Shown: positions 45,303 to 54,957, counted from the stretch's first letter. The stretch is DNA of 64,000 bases from Legionella longbeachae (GCF_004283175.1 NZ_RXNW01000007.1:1-64000); one strand, 5' to 3'. The notes: generated from the sequence alone by a model not told the origin. Numbers and translations: made by a program.

Positions 45303-46673
45303 TTATTTTTCTGGGTTACTAGAGTTAAGTTTAATACGTACTAATAAACCACAGTCAGGATTATTTGAGGCCACTATTTCTCCCTGATGAAGTTGAATTG
45401 CACGAGCAGCAATAGCTAATCCTAAACCATACCCCCCTGTTTTTTTTGCTCTTGAAGTATCTACCCGATAAAATGGATTAAATATTCGATTAAGTTGATC
45501 TTCGGGAACGCCAGGTCCTTTATCAGTAATATCAATGTATATGTGTTCCTGAGTTTTGTCACGCGTTAAGGAAACAGTAACTTGTTCAGTTGCAGGGGAG
45601 TAGTGCAGGGCGTTACGGACTACGTTTTCTATTGCTCTATGAATTAAACGTTCATCAAGGAATAACTGGCATGGCTCAATAACTCCGGCTTTGACTCGAG
45701 GTAACTCGTTGCCAAATTCAAAATTTGCATCATTTATTATATTTAATAAAAGAGTTGAAAGATCCACTTCATTACAATTAAGATCAGTTGTTGATTTTTC
45801 CAAGCGGGCAAAATCCAAAATTTCAGTAATTAAGGCATTTAATCTCGAACACTCAAGCTCCATACGATTAAACTCACCATCTGCTAAATGATTTGTTTTT
45901 TTGCGCCCAAGCTCAATCGCAATTTGTAATCGAGCAAGGGGGGAACGTAGCTCATGGGAAATATCTTGTAATAGTCTTTCTTTCGATTTGACTAATGTTT
46001 CTACTTGTTCCGCCATGCGATCAAACTCAGCACTAAGCTGAGCAATTTCATCTTTGTTATGTCCCCTTAAATGTCCAACGCGGGTATTTAGCTTACCTTT
46101 TGCTATTGATTTAGCCGCCATTCCTAATGATCGTAGTGGTTGTGTTAAATAACGTGATAATAAATAACAAATAAGGCCACTAATAAAAATTGCTAAAATG
46201 AGGCGAATGGCGAGGCCTGCCCATGGAACACCAACAAAGTGGTAAATGGGTTGTTCACTAACTGCAGCGAGTCGATAGAATTTTCCAGATGTTGATAAAA
46301 TTTCATGGCTTACAATAAGTTTGCCTGATTTTAAAATACCTTCACTTAATTGATCTTGAAGTAAATTTTCTGCAACCTTTTTTACGTTTTCTGGAGCTAC
46401 ATGAGTACCAATAATCTCACCAGTACTGGTGAGTAAATAAATAGACATGTGGCGAGAAATACCAATTTTATTCAGCCATTTTAAAAGAGCAGCTTGCTGG
46501 CCTGATTCATAAGTTGCAACCGCTGCATTAGCATAACTATCCATAAACAATTGTTCTTGTGCGGGTAGTGATGATTTATGGACAATATGACTAATAATCC
46601 AGGCTGTGGTAAAAATGATAAGGATAGTTGCTAGCCAAAAGGAAATAAAAATCTTCCAATATAAACTACGCAT
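45303..46673 (-). CDS. cpxA: Sensor histidine kinase CpxA
   Basis: 456-aa membrane sensor kinase. Residues about 8-28 and 158-178 are the two membrane spans around a periplasmic sensor domain, followed by HAMP (RYLTQPLRSLGMAAKSIAKG), the phosphorylated His in LLQDISHELRSPLARLQ (about 240), the N box (NVVRNALHYSP) and G boxes (DKGPGVPED, GGYGLGLAIA). The ATG at 46673 overlaps the cpxR stop by 8 bp. Cpx controls envelope stress and, in L. pneumophila, icm/dot and effector genes. A 15-bp longer frame exists but the overlap favours this start. Confidence 0.92.
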   Translation of the reverse strand: MRSLYWKIFISFWLATILIIFTTAWIISHIVHKSSLPAQEQLFMDSYANAAVATYESGQQAALLKWLNKIGISRHMSIYLLTSTGEIIGTHVAPENVKKVAENLLQDQLSEGILKSGKLIVSHEILSTSGKFYRLAAVSEQPIYHFVGVPWAGLAIRLILAIFISGLICYLLSRYLTQPLRSLGMAAKSIAKGKLNTRVGHLRGHNKDEIAQLSAEFDRMAEQVETLVKSKERLLQDISHELRSPLARLQIAIELGRKKTNHLADGEFNRMELECSRLNALITEILDFARLEKSTTDLNCNEVDLSTLLLNIINDANFEFGNELPRVKAGVIEPCQLFLDERLIHRAIENVVRNALHYSPATEQVTVSLTRDKTQEHIYIDITDKGPGVPEDQLNRIFNPFYRVDTSRAKKTGGYGLGLAIAARAIQLHQGEIVASNNPDCGLLVRIKLNSSNPEK

Positions 46674-47352
46674 TAAACATATATCCAAATCCTCGCACTG
46701 TTTTAACTATGGGCTCTCCTTGAGGATTATCACCTAATTTATTTCTTAAGTTACTAATGTGGACATCAATACTGCGATCATACGCAGTATATTTTCTTCC
46801 AAGTGCATATTCAGTCAGCTCTTCCTTCGAAAAAGCTTGCCCTGGTGATTTAATTAACATTTCCAGGATATTAAACTCGGCATTAGTAAGCTCAAGATAA
46901 TGCCCGGCCATGGTCACATGGCGTTTCGAACAGTCGACAACTATATTATGTTGTTCAATAATGGGTTTTGAGGCAGGAATTTTTTGCGTACGTCTTAAAA
47001 TAGCTCTTAGGCGAGCCACTAATTCTCGTGGATTACAGGGTTTGGGTAAATAATCATCTGCACCAATTTCGAGGCCGACAATCCTATCTATATCGTCTCC
47101 TCGAGCTGTTAACATTAGGACAGGAGTTTCTAGGTGTTCGCGAATGGATTTTAACACTTCAAAACCATTTAATTTAGGGAGCATCACATCGAGAATAACC
47201 GCATCGAAAGGTTGATTTAATGCTTTTTTCACACCATTTTCACCATCATGGACGCAAACAGCATGATAGCCTTCTGGTTCCAGGTACTGTGACAATAAAT
47301 CGGTTAGCTCTGTATCATCGTCTATTATGAGAATATTACCATTCATATTCAT
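46666..47352 (-). CDS. cpxR: Response regulator CpxR
   Basis: 228 aa, OmpR/PhoB class. Receiver domain with phospho-acceptor Asp55 (DAVILDVMLP), acidic DDD near residue 11-13, Lys in YLPKPCNPREL. C-terminal winged helix ends TVRGFGYMFNA. The start overlaps the corC stop by 1 bp (TAATG), with AAGG 5 bp upstream. Identity as CpxR rests on similarity and on the following CpxA. Confidence 0.92.
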   Translation of the reverse strand: MNMNGNILIIDDDTELTDLLSQYLEPEGYHAVCVHDGENGVKKALNQPFDAVILDVMLPKLNGFEVLKSIREHLETPVLMLTARGDDIDRIVGLEIGADDYLPKPCNPRELVARLRAILRRTQKIPASKPIIEQHNIVVDCSKRHVTMAGHYLELTNAEFNILEMLIKSPGQAFSKEELTEYALGRKYTAYDRSIDVHISNLRNKLGDNPQGEPIVKTVRGFGYMFNA

Positions 47353-48182
47353 TATGCCTTGCGTTTATCAATACATTCGATCAATTTAATACGTCTGGAA
47401 TCTGCATTAATAATTTTAAATTCAAAAGAATCAATAGTAATTGTTTCACCTCGTGTAGGCAAATGGCCAAAACTATTCATTACTATCCCACCGATAGTAT
47501 CATAAAATTCATCGCTAAAATGCGCGTTAAGTTGCTCATTAAATTCTTCGATAGGCATATGTGCCTTGACAATGTAATGATTGTCTTCATGTACTTTAAG
47601 ATAGGCATCTTCATCAATATCAAACTCATCTTCAATATCACCAATAATTTGTTCAATAATGTCTTCGATTGTAACAAAGCCTGAAACTTCTCCGTATTCA
47701 TCGACTACTATAGCCATATGATTTTTATTACGGCGAAATTCACTGAGTAAACTGTCTAAACGCCTGCTTTCAGGAACAAAAGTGGCTTGACGACAAATAT
47801 CAAGCAAATTAAAGGAGTCCAAATCAGTTGATTGGTAGGGCAATAAATCTTTGGCATGCAATATACCGATAATTTCATCAGAGTTTTCATCAATGACAGG
47901 AAATCTCGAGTGGCCCGTTTGGGTCACAGTTTTTATAATATCTTGAAACGGATCATTTTGCCTTATGCAAACCATTTGATTTTTGGGCAGCATAATATCT
48001 CGTACTCGCATTTTCGAGAATGAAATAGCGCCTTCTATCATTGCCAATGTTTCAGAACTAATAAGAGAGCGAATATGTGCGTCTCTTAATAAACTAACCA
48101 GTTCTTCTTGATTTTGTGGTTCACCCTGTAAAAACTGTTTAAACCGAGAAAACCATGAACTACTGTCTTCCTCTTTATTCAA
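47352..48182 (-). CDS. corC: CorC/YbeX CBS-domain protein
   Basis: About 276 aa. Two CBS domains (VRDIMLPKNQMVCI, SRFPVIDENSDEIIGILHAKDLL, and SEFRRNKNHMAIVVDEYGEVSGFVTIEDIIEQIIGDIEDE) and a CorC_HlyC transporter-associated C-terminal domain. It is the soluble YbeX/CorC form, without DUF21 membrane spans, linked to magnesium/cobalt efflux and ribosome function. I choose TTG at 48182: a GAGGG site lies 8 bp upstream and TTGAATAA overlaps the ybeY stop by 8 bp. An ATG start at 48203 or 48221 remains possible. Confidence 0.9.
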   Translation of the reverse strand: MNKEEDSSSWFSRFKQFLQGEPQNQEELVSLLRDAHIRSLISSETLAMIEGAISFSKMRVRDIMLPKNQMVCIRQNDPFQDIIKTVTQTGHSRFPVIDENSDEIIGILHAKDLLPYQSTDLDSFNLLDICRQATFVPESRRLDSLLSEFRRNKNHMAIVVDEYGEVSGFVTIEDIIEQIIGDIEDEFDIDEDAYLKVHEDNHYIVKAHMPIEEFNEQLNAHFSDEFYDTIGGIVMNSFGHLPTRGETITIDSFEFKIINADSRRIKLIECIDKRKA

Positions 48183-48651
48183 GTTGATTACCCTCTGCGT
48201 CATAAGGATTAGCAAAGCCAAGCTCAGTTAACAATTTAATTTCAATAGATTGCATAATGGCTGCATCATCATCCTTAATATGATCATAGCCTAATAAATG
48301 CAGTATTCCATGAATTACAATTAAAGCCCAATGTGATTCCAAAGTTTTATTAAGTTGCTTACTTTCGTCAAGTAATACTTGTGGACAAATAATAACATCC
48401 CCTAAAAGAGAGTAGTCTAATTGCACTTCTGTAGGTAAGGTACATGGGAATGCTAATACATTAGTCGTTTTATTAATTTTTCTGTATGTATAATTTAACT
48501 GGAGCATTTCTTCAGGAGTAACCAGCCGAATCGTAAGCTCTGCTTCTTTTTTGTAATCTCTCAATGTAAGTGATGCCAAATGAGTTAATTGATCTTCACT
48601 GATAGGAAGGTATTCGTCCGTTGCATTTTGTATATCGATATAATAATTCAT
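48175..48651 (-). CDS. ybeY: Endoribonuclease YbeY
   Basis: 158 aa. The zinc site VIHGILHLLGYDHIKDD (H-x3-H-x5-H) is intact. YbeY matures the 16S rRNA 3' end and takes part in 70S quality control. The N-terminal MNYYIDIQNATDEYLPISED and INKTTNVLAFP are family-typical. It overlaps ybeZ by 4 bp and corC by 8 bp, in the widely conserved ybeZ-ybeY-corC order. Confidence 0.95.
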   Translation of the reverse strand: MNYYIDIQNATDEYLPISEDQLTHLASLTLRDYKKEAELTIRLVTPEEMLQLNYTYRKINKTTNVLAFPCTLPTEVQLDYSLLGDVIICPQVLLDESKQLNKTLESHWALIVIHGILHLLGYDHIKDDDAAIMQSIEIKLLTELGFANPYDAEGNQLE

Positions 48652-49328
48652 TTAGTTTTTCCAGATGATGCATTGTCATAGCAATCTACAATTTTAGAGA
48701 CTAACGGATGTCGGACAACCTCACGGCTTGTGAAAGTATGAATACTAATATCGGGTATTTTTTTGAATAATCCTACTGCATGTGCAAGCCCGGAATCAAT
48801 ACCTTTGGGTAAATCTACTTGTGTCATATCTCCGGTTATGACCGCTTTTGAACCAAAACCGATACGGGTTAAAAACATTTTCATTTGCATGATGGTAGTA
48901 TTTTGTGCTTCATCTAGAATAATAAATGACTCGTTAAGAGTTCGCCCACGCATGAATGCTAAGGGTAACACTTCTATGGTATCGGTTTGAATTAATTTTT
49001 GAGTTTCTTTAAATCCAATCATTTCATATAAGGCATCGTAAATGGGTCTTAAATAGGGAAGCACTTTTTCTACTAAATCTCCTGGCAGAAAACCTAATTT
49101 TTCACCTGCCTCTACGGCGGGTCTTACAAAAATTAACCTATGTACCTCACCCTTTTCAAAACATTGTATCGCTTTAGAAACAGCCAGGTAAGTTTTTCCA
49201 GTGCCTGCAGGGCCAACTGCAAAAGTTACTGCAAAACGATCAATTGCATCAAGAAAATCAGCTTGTTTGTCATTTCGTGCGGCAATTGATTTACGGCATA
49301 ACTTAACATGATGGACGTTATGAATCAT
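48648..49328 (-). CDS. ybeZ: PhoH-like ATPase YbeZ, short form
   Basis: 226 aa. The PhoH ATPase core is complete: Walker A VGPAGTGKTYLAV, LIFVRPAVEAGEKLGFLPGDL, Walker B SFIILDEAQN, and AVITGDMTQVDLP. The usual N-terminal ~100-120 residues of YbeZ (346 aa in E. coli) are missing. An in-frame TGA lies about 42 bp upstream of the ATG at 49328, and I found no coding remains beyond it. First gene of an operon running to cpxA. Probably works with YbeY in rRNA processing. Confidence 0.9.
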   Translation of the reverse strand: MIHNVHHVKLCRKSIAARNDKQADFLDAIDRFAVTFAVGPAGTGKTYLAVSKAIQCFEKGEVHRLIFVRPAVEAGEKLGFLPGDLVEKVLPYLRPIYDALYEMIGFKETQKLIQTDTIEVLPLAFMRGRTLNESFIILDEAQNTTIMQMKMFLTRIGFGSKAVITGDMTQVDLPKGIDSGLAHAVGLFKKIPDISIHTFTSREVVRHPLVSKIVDCYDNASSGKTK

Positions 49329-49615
49329 TATCTTTAGGTTTTCCTCAACCAGTAATTTATATATTATTCAGTATAGTATTTTTTATACATTCCTACCCAA
49401 ACCATCATCGCTAAATTTTGCGAGGGATCTCCTGAAAAGGTAGTGGTGTACCTAAATTCTGAGCTCTCTCACTGGATGGGATAGTGGGTGTCCCATTACT
49501 TTCATTTTATTCTTTTTTTGATAAGGTGAAGTATAGGCACACAAGAATAGTGCAGAACACTCATCTTCTGCAAGATTTATGATACAATCATTTTTTTGTT
49601 ATATAACAGACATCC
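49329..49615. other. Divergent promoter region between ybeZ and the RNase AM gene
   Basis: 287 bp between divergent genes. TATACT on the minus strand near 49370 and GATACAAT on the plus strand near 49580 are plausible -10 boxes, but matching -35 boxes are weak. No coding remnant of the missing YbeZ N-terminus was found. Confidence 0.4.
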
Positions 49616-50455
49616 ATGATTGATCTTCATTGTCATAGTAATTTTTCAGATGGGGCCTTAACTCCAAAAGCATTGATACAAAAAGCACAAAACCAAAAGA
49701 TTAGGTGTTTGTCACTTACTGATCATGACACAGTAGCGGGTTATCCAGGGTTATTACAGGCGGCTACGAATACCTCAATTAGGATAATTAACGGTATAGA
49801 AATCAGTGTACGTTGGAAAAAGCATGAACTTCATATTTTAGGTTATCAAATTCACCATACGTCAAGCCTACTAGAGCTAATTCAGCGCCAAAATCAAAAC
49901 CGAGTGAGCCGTGCACAGCAAATAGGGACAGTATTAAACTCGTTAGGTATTAGCGATGCTTACTCCAAAGCTTGTGAATTAGCTGGGCATACTCGCGTGG
50001 GTCGGCCTCATTTTGCCCAACTGTTAGTTAATGAAGGTAAAGCTCGAGATCTTGCCTCAGCATTTAAGCAATATTTAGGAAGAGGAAAAAAAGCTTATGT
50101 GCCCACATTGTGGTTGACTGTTCAAGAGGCGGTAGAGGGAATTAAAGCAGCAGGAGGGCAGGCAGTGATTGCTCATCCACTTAAATACGGATTGACGCGA
50201 TCTAAATTGCATGAGTTAATTAACGAATTTAAAGAGGCTGGTGGCGTTGGTATAGAAGTGGTATCTGGAGAAATGACACTTAATGAAGTTAATGAAATGG
50301 CCGCAACCAGTTTGCGTTTTCATTTATTGGCATCTTCTGGATCTGACTACCACAGTGATGGTCGTTCTCGTGTAAATCTTGGTGGCCAGAAACAGTTACC
50401 AGCAAATTGTACGCCAATTTGGCATGAATGGAACATTGAACAGGGGACTTTATGA
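49616..50455 (+). CDS. rnm: RNase AM / 3',5'-nucleoside bisphosphate phosphatase (PHP family)
   Basis: 279-aa PHP-domain phosphoesterase of the YciV/TrpH group. Metal-binding motifs: DLHCHSNFSDG, LTDHDTVAGY, IEISV, GRPHFAQLLV, VIAHPLKYG, and SGSDYHSDG. The family hydrolyses 3',5'-bisphosphate nucleotides and trims 5' ends of short RNAs and rRNA precursors. It overlaps the YciO gene by 4 bp, a common arrangement (yciV-yciO). Confidence 0.9.
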   Translation: MIDLHCHSNFSDGALTPKALIQKAQNQKIRCLSLTDHDTVAGYPGLLQAATNTSIRIINGIEISVRWKKHELHILGYQIHHTSSLLELIQRQNQNRVSRAQQIGTVLNSLGISDAYSKACELAGHTRVGRPHFAQLLVNEGKARDLASAFKQYLGRGKKAYVPTLWLTVQEAVEGIKAAGGQAVIAHPLKYGLTRSKLHELINEFKEAGGVGIEVVSGEMTLNEVNEMAATSLRFHLLASSGSDYHSDGRSRVNLGGQKQLPANCTPIWHEWNIEQGTL

Positions 50456-51072
50456 GTCAGTTTTTTGCATTACATCCTGATAATCCTCAAGCACGCTTGT
50501 TGCGAAAGGCCGTAAATATAATTGAAGACGGTGGTATTATTGTTTACCCTACCGACTCTGGTTATGCATTGGGTTGTGGCCTAGGTAATAAATCCGCACT
50601 TGAGCGTATTCGAAGATTACGACAATTGGATAAAAATCACAATATGACTCTTGTTTGTCGTGATCTTTCCCAACTGGGTCTTTATGCTCGGGTATCGAAT
50701 CCTATATTTAGGTTATTAAAAGCATTTACTCCTGGTGCCTATACTTTTATTCTTAATGCCACCCATGAAGTGCCTCGGCTCATGCTTCACCCGAAAAGAA
50801 AAACATTGGGTTTGCGCGTACCAGATAATGTAATAACGCTTGCATTGTTGGAGTGCCTAGAGGCACCTTTGATGAGTACTACTTTAATACTTCCAGGTGC
50901 TAAAGCACCATTAAGTGAGCCTGAAGCAATTCGAGATCTTTTAGGAAATCAAATTGATTTAGTAATTGATGGCGGTCATTGTGGGCAAGAACCTACAACT
51001 GTCGTCGATTTGACCGGTGATTATCCAGTGATAATAAGAGAGGGTAAAGGTGATCCCGAACCCTTCAAATAA
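50452..51072 (+). CDS. yciO: YciO, Sua5/YrdC-family protein
   Basis: 206 aa. The Sua5/YrdC fold is seen in GGIIVYPTDSGYALGCGLGN, RRLRQLDKNHNMTLVCRDL, PGAYTFILNAT, RKTLGLRVPDN and LVIDGGHCGQEPTTVVDL. YrdC/Sua5 make threonylcarbamoyl-AMP for tRNA t6A, but the YciO subgroup has weak activity and unclear function. It is co-translated with the RNase AM gene through ATGA overlap. Confidence 0.92.
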   Translation: MSQFFALHPDNPQARLLRKAVNIIEDGGIIVYPTDSGYALGCGLGNKSALERIRRLRQLDKNHNMTLVCRDLSQLGLYARVSNPIFRLLKAFTPGAYTFILNATHEVPRLMLHPKRKTLGLRVPDNVITLALLECLEAPLMSTTLILPGAKAPLSEPEAIRDLLGNQIDLVIDGGHCGQEPTTVVDLTGDYPVIIREGKGDPEPFK

Positions 51073-51228
51073 ATTGAGGCGATTTTCAACTTTTTAGTGA
51101 ACAGGTGCACGTATGTCGTATGCTAATATTCCAAGTTAAATTAGGCATGAGCATTTGTGCCTTACGTTCAAGAAATACTCTGGAAAAGTTGAGAGTCATG
51201 TTAAATAAATCATTAAAAGAGGATATTG

Positions 51229-52443
51229 ATGTCAGTATTATTTAGTTCCAATAAACGAGTTGTTTCTGGAATGCGTGTCAGTGGAAAATTACATCTTGGA
51301 CACTACCACGGGGTAATAAAAAATTGGATCAACTTACAACATCAATATGATTGCTTCTTTTTTGCTGCAGATTGGCATGGATTAACGACTCAATATGATG
51401 AGCCTAGGTTTATAGAAAAACATCTATGGGATATGATTGTTGATTGGTTAGCTTGTGGTGTTAATCCTGGGCTGTCAAGAATTTTCATCCAATCCTGGGT
51501 TCCAGAACATGCGGAGTTGCATTTGCTTTTATCAATGATTACCCCTTTGGGGTGGTTAGAAAGAGTTCCAACTTTTAAGGACCAACAAGAAAAATTAAAG
51601 GAAAAAGATTTAGCAACTTATGGCTTTTTAGGTTATCCCTTATTACAAAGTGCGGATGTTTTGATTTATCATGCAGATTATGTTCCTGTTGGTGAAGATC
51701 AAGTCTCTCATATAGAGTTAACCCGAGAAATTGCTCGTCGATTTAACCATCTTTATGGTAAAGAACCCAATTTTGAAGAATTAGCAGCTGAAGCTATAAA
51801 AAAAATGGGTAAGAAAAATAGTAAGTTTTATAGTGAGTTACGTCGACAATTTCAAGAACTTGGAAATCACGAGGCAATCAAAACAGCTCAAGCTCTTTTG
51901 GAGGATCAGTCTAACTTATCCATTGGTGATAAAGAACGTTTATTGGGGTATTTAGAAGGTAGTGGTAAAATTATTTTACCTGAGCCTCATCCATTACTTA
52001 CTGAAACAGCTAAAATGCCTGGTCTTGACGGGCAAAAAATGTCCAAATCTTATCATAACACCATTATGCTAAGAGAACCTCCTGACCAGGTAGAAAAGAA
52101 AGTGTTAACTATGCCAACAGATCCTGCACGAGTAAAGCGAACAGATCCGGGCGAGCCTGAAAAATGTCCAGTTTGGCAATTTCACAAAATATATTCCACT
52201 GAAGAAGTTAAAAATTGGGTTCAAACAGGGTGTCGTACCGCTGGAATCGGTTGTATTGAATGCAAAAGGCCTGTGGTTGATAGTATTAATAAAGAGTTAA
52301 AGCCCATTCAAGAAGCAATTACTGAATATGAATCAGATTTAGGCTCAGTAAAACGAATCGTTTCTGAGGGAAGTGAATCAGCACGAGAAGTAGCTTGTAA
52401 AAATCTGAGTACTGTCAGAGAAGTTATGGGACTTGATTATTAA
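51229..52443 (+). CDS. trpS: Tryptophanyl-tRNA synthetase
   Basis: 404 aa, class I. HIGH motif as GKLHLGHYHG (about residues 20-29), KMSKS as GQKMSKSYHN (about 268), specificity segment LGYPLLQSADVLIYHADYVPVGEDQVSH. About 70 residues longer than E. coli TrpRS: an insert after the KMSKS region includes CPVWQFHKIYS and a Cys cluster (CRTAGIGCIECKRP) that marks a known longer TrpRS subtype. ATG at 51229 with AGAGGA upstream; a TTG one codon earlier is less likely. Confidence 0.96.
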   Translation: MSVLFSSNKRVVSGMRVSGKLHLGHYHGVIKNWINLQHQYDCFFFAADWHGLTTQYDEPRFIEKHLWDMIVDWLACGVNPGLSRIFIQSWVPEHAELHLLLSMITPLGWLERVPTFKDQQEKLKEKDLATYGFLGYPLLQSADVLIYHADYVPVGEDQVSHIELTREIARRFNHLYGKEPNFEELAAEAIKKMGKKNSKFYSELRRQFQELGNHEAIKTAQALLEDQSNLSIGDKERLLGYLEGSGKIILPEPHPLLTETAKMPGLDGQKMSKSYHNTIMLREPPDQVEKKVLTMPTDPARVKRTDPGEPEKCPVWQFHKIYSTEEVKNWVQTGCRTAGIGCIECKRPVVDSINKELKPIQEAITEYESDLGSVKRIVSEGSESAREVACKNLSTVREVMGLDY

Positions 52444-52598
52444 AAAATGATATTTCAGCACAGGATAAAAAGGCATAACGGAGCGCAGTCAACATACATC
52501 AGTATGTGAAACTTCGATGCTTTTTACCCATATGCGCCAAATACAGTTTTCAGTACCAGAAGCATAAATGCTTAAGAAAATCATCATGAGTAGTTAAA

Positions 52599-53393
52599 AT
52601 GGACATTGAATTATCAATTAAGCCAGAAATTAAAGCTGTAGTTGCAGGTAAAGAGCTTACCGAGCTGCCTGATGATTTATATATTCCACCCGATGCGCTT
52701 GAGGTATTACTGGATTCGTTTAGTGGCCCACTTGATTTACTTTTATACCTGATTCGAAAACAAAATATTGATATATTAGATATTCCGATTATGAGCATTA
52801 CGAAGCAATATTTGCATTACATTCAATTGATGGAATGCCGGAGATTGGAACTTGCAGCAGACTATTTATTGATGGCTGCAATGCTTGCTGAAATTAAGTC
52901 ACGCCTTTTATTACCAGCGCCTCCAAAAGGTGATGATGAAGAAGACGAAGACCCCCGCATGACTTTAGTGAGGAGATTACAAGCGTATGAGCAAATCAAA
53001 TGCGCAGCTGAATTGCTTAACGCACTTCCACGACAAGAACGCGATAACTTTTTAATCCAAGTGATTCCCGTTGAACTTGAGCGAATTATTGTACATCCTG
53101 AAGTTGAATTAGAGGATTTAGTTGAAGCAATGATTGCTTTAATGAAAAGGGAAGAACAAGTAAGCCATCATCAAATTTCTCGTGAAGCTTTGTCTGTTCG
53201 AGAGCGTATGAGTAGTGTCTTACTAAAGCTTCAGGAACATCATGTTCTCGAATTTAAACAGTTATTTAGTTTGGATGAGGGAAGAATGGGGCTTATTGTT
53301 TCCTTATTAGCCATTTTAGAATTGTCGAGACAATCCTTAATTGTTATTACTCAAAATGAAGCCTTTGCTTCCATATTATTACAGGCAGCCTAA
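52599..53393 (+). CDS. scpA: Segregation and condensation protein A
   Basis: 264 aa kleisin of the SMC-ScpAB condensin. Characteristic DSFSGPLDLLLYLIRKQNIDILDIPI N-terminal helix bundle (about residue 40), ADYLLMAAMLAEIKSRLLLP, and a C-terminal winged-helix end. It closes the ring with ScpB, whose gene follows 4 bp later. In gammaproteobacteria, ScpAB usually means SMC rather than MukBEF is present. The ATG lies 155 bp after trpS with no strong ribosome site. Confidence 0.95.
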   Translation: MDIELSIKPEIKAVVAGKELTELPDDLYIPPDALEVLLDSFSGPLDLLLYLIRKQNIDILDIPIMSITKQYLHYIQLMECRRLELAADYLLMAAMLAEIKSRLLLPAPPKGDDEEDEDPRMTLVRRLQAYEQIKCAAELLNALPRQERDNFLIQVIPVELERIIVHPEVELEDLVEAMIALMKREEQVSHHQISREALSVRERMSSVLLKLQEHHVLEFKQLFSLDEGRMGLIVSLLAILELSRQSLIVITQNEAFASILLQAA

Positions 53394-53397
53394 TATA

Positions 53398-53970
53398 ATG
53401 GATAATAATCTGTTAAAAAATATTATTGAAGCATTACTTCTAAGTACCAATGAGCCGTTAACTGCAGAGCGCTTATTAGAAACTTTTGACGAATGGCAAA
53501 GACCTTCTAAAGAGCATCTGGAAACCCTTATTAATGAATTAAAAGAAGAGTATTCGTCACGATCTTTTGAACTTATCCACGTTGCAACAGGTTTCAGCAT
53601 CCAAACAAAAAAAGAATACAGTACTTGGGTCGCACGCTTACAAACTGAAAAGCCAGTTAAGTATTCACGTGCTTTGCTTGAAACATTAGCAATTATTGCG
53701 TACAAGCAACCAGTAACTCGGGCTGATATTGAGGAATTACGTGGAGTAGCAGTAAATAGCCAAATTATCAAAACCTTAATGGAAAGAGAATGGATTCGTA
53801 TCTCTGGTTATAAAAATGTAGCAGGTAAGCCTGCGGTTTATACTACGACAAGAGAATTTCTCAATTATTTTAATTTACGATATTTAAATGAGCTTCCATC
53901 CTTGCCAGAGGTTATGGAAACATTGAACTTACATAATAACCCTAATGAAGAAGAGTATATTACCGAATGA
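53398..53970 (+). CDS. scpB: Segregation and condensation protein B
   Basis: 190 aa with the two winged-helix domains of ScpB: LLKNIIEALLLSTNEPLTAERLLE and LETLAIIAYKQPVTRADIEELRGVAVNSQIIKTLMEREWI, then GYKNVAGKPAVYTTTREFLNYFNL. It dimerises and binds ScpA. I start at ATG 53398, since the in-frame extension to 53341 reads through scpA and is not family-like. Overlaps rluB by 4 bp; scpAB-rluB is a common block. Confidence 0.95.
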   Translation: MDNNLLKNIIEALLLSTNEPLTAERLLETFDEWQRPSKEHLETLINELKEEYSSRSFELIHVATGFSIQTKKEYSTWVARLQTEKPVKYSRALLETLAIIAYKQPVTRADIEELRGVAVNSQIIKTLMEREWIRISGYKNVAGKPAVYTTTREFLNYFNLRYLNELPSLPEVMETLNLHNNPNEEEYITE

Positions 53971-54707
53971 GCAACGAAAGGTTACAGAAAATATTAAGTC
54001 AAGCAGGTCTTGGTTCTCGTCGTGAAATGGAGCGATGGATTGAAAATGGTTGGGTTCAGGTCAACGGGAAACCAGTTAAATTGGGTGACTCAGCAAGCGA
54101 GGAGGATAAAATCACGGTAAAAGGAAAATTGATCCCTAACCCTTTAAAAGTAAAGAAAAATGTACGGATTTTGCTTTATCATAAGCCAGTAGGAGAAATT
54201 TCAAGCCGCCATGACCCTAAATTTGAGAAAACTGTTTTTGATCACTTACCACATTTAAGACAAGGTCGTTGGGTACAAGTAGGGCGTTTGGATTTAAATA
54301 CTTCTGGGCTACTGATTTTTACTAATTCTGGTGAACTCGCTAATCAATTAATGCATCCTAAATATGGATTTGAGAGGGAATATGCTGTGAGAGTCCGTGG
54401 ACAAGTTTCTCAGGAAGTTTTAAATAATTTAACCAAAGGCGTTGAGTTAGATGATGGAATGGCGAAATTTACTCGTTTAGAGTTCCGTGGAGGTGAAGGC
54501 GCTAATAGTTGGTATCATGTGACTTTAAATGAAGGCCGTAATAGGGAGGTGCGACGTCTTTGGGAATCACAAGGTCTTGAAGTAAGCCGTTTGATTCGAA
54601 TTCGCTACGGAACGATTACCATGCCACGATATTTATCTCGGGGGCAGCATTATGAGTTAACGCCAAAAGAGGTTTCGGATTTATTGGCTACTTTGCCTAA
54701 AGTTTAG
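53967..54707 (+). CDS. rluB: 23S rRNA pseudouridine synthase RluB
   Basis: 246 aa of the RsuA/RluB/RluE/RluF family. An N-terminal S4 RNA-binding domain (ERLQKILSQAGLGSRREMERWI) precedes the catalytic domain, with the active-site Asp in GRLDLNTSGLLIFTNSGELA, and TLNEGRNREVRRLWESQGLEVSRLIRIRYG. RluB modifies U2605 of 23S rRNA in E. coli. Assignment to RluB over its paralogues follows the scpAB neighbourhood; the usual long basic C-terminal tail is absent. Confidence 0.92.
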   Translation: MSNERLQKILSQAGLGSRREMERWIENGWVQVNGKPVKLGDSASEEDKITVKGKLIPNPLKVKKNVRILLYHKPVGEISSRHDPKFEKTVFDHLPHLRQGRWVQVGRLDLNTSGLLIFTNSGELANQLMHPKYGFEREYAVRVRGQVSQEVLNNLTKGVELDDGMAKFTRLEFRGGEGANSWYHVTLNEGRNREVRRLWESQGLEVSRLIRIRYGTITMPRYLSRGQHYELTPKEVSDLLATLPKV

Positions 54708-54957
54708 CGAGCATTGATAATCAAAGGATTAAAGATAGGGACATTATATAACACCAAGTAAAAATTTAATTATTAGTGATACACGAAGCCAGAGGAGTAT
54801 AATACTAATTTAACAATCGTATATTGTATTTGTTCAGAGAGCATGCCTGGTTTTAGGTGTTACCGAATTCGAAACGCTTGTAAAGAAACATAACCATCGA
54901 AATCGGTATATTCTATAAAATAGCAAAACTAGAATACCATTTAGCTTAAAACCTGGT

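Noticed and set aside
53379-53771. 130-codon minus-strand frame inside scpB
   Set aside because: Antisense shadow of scpB; no promoter, ribosome site or family resemblance.
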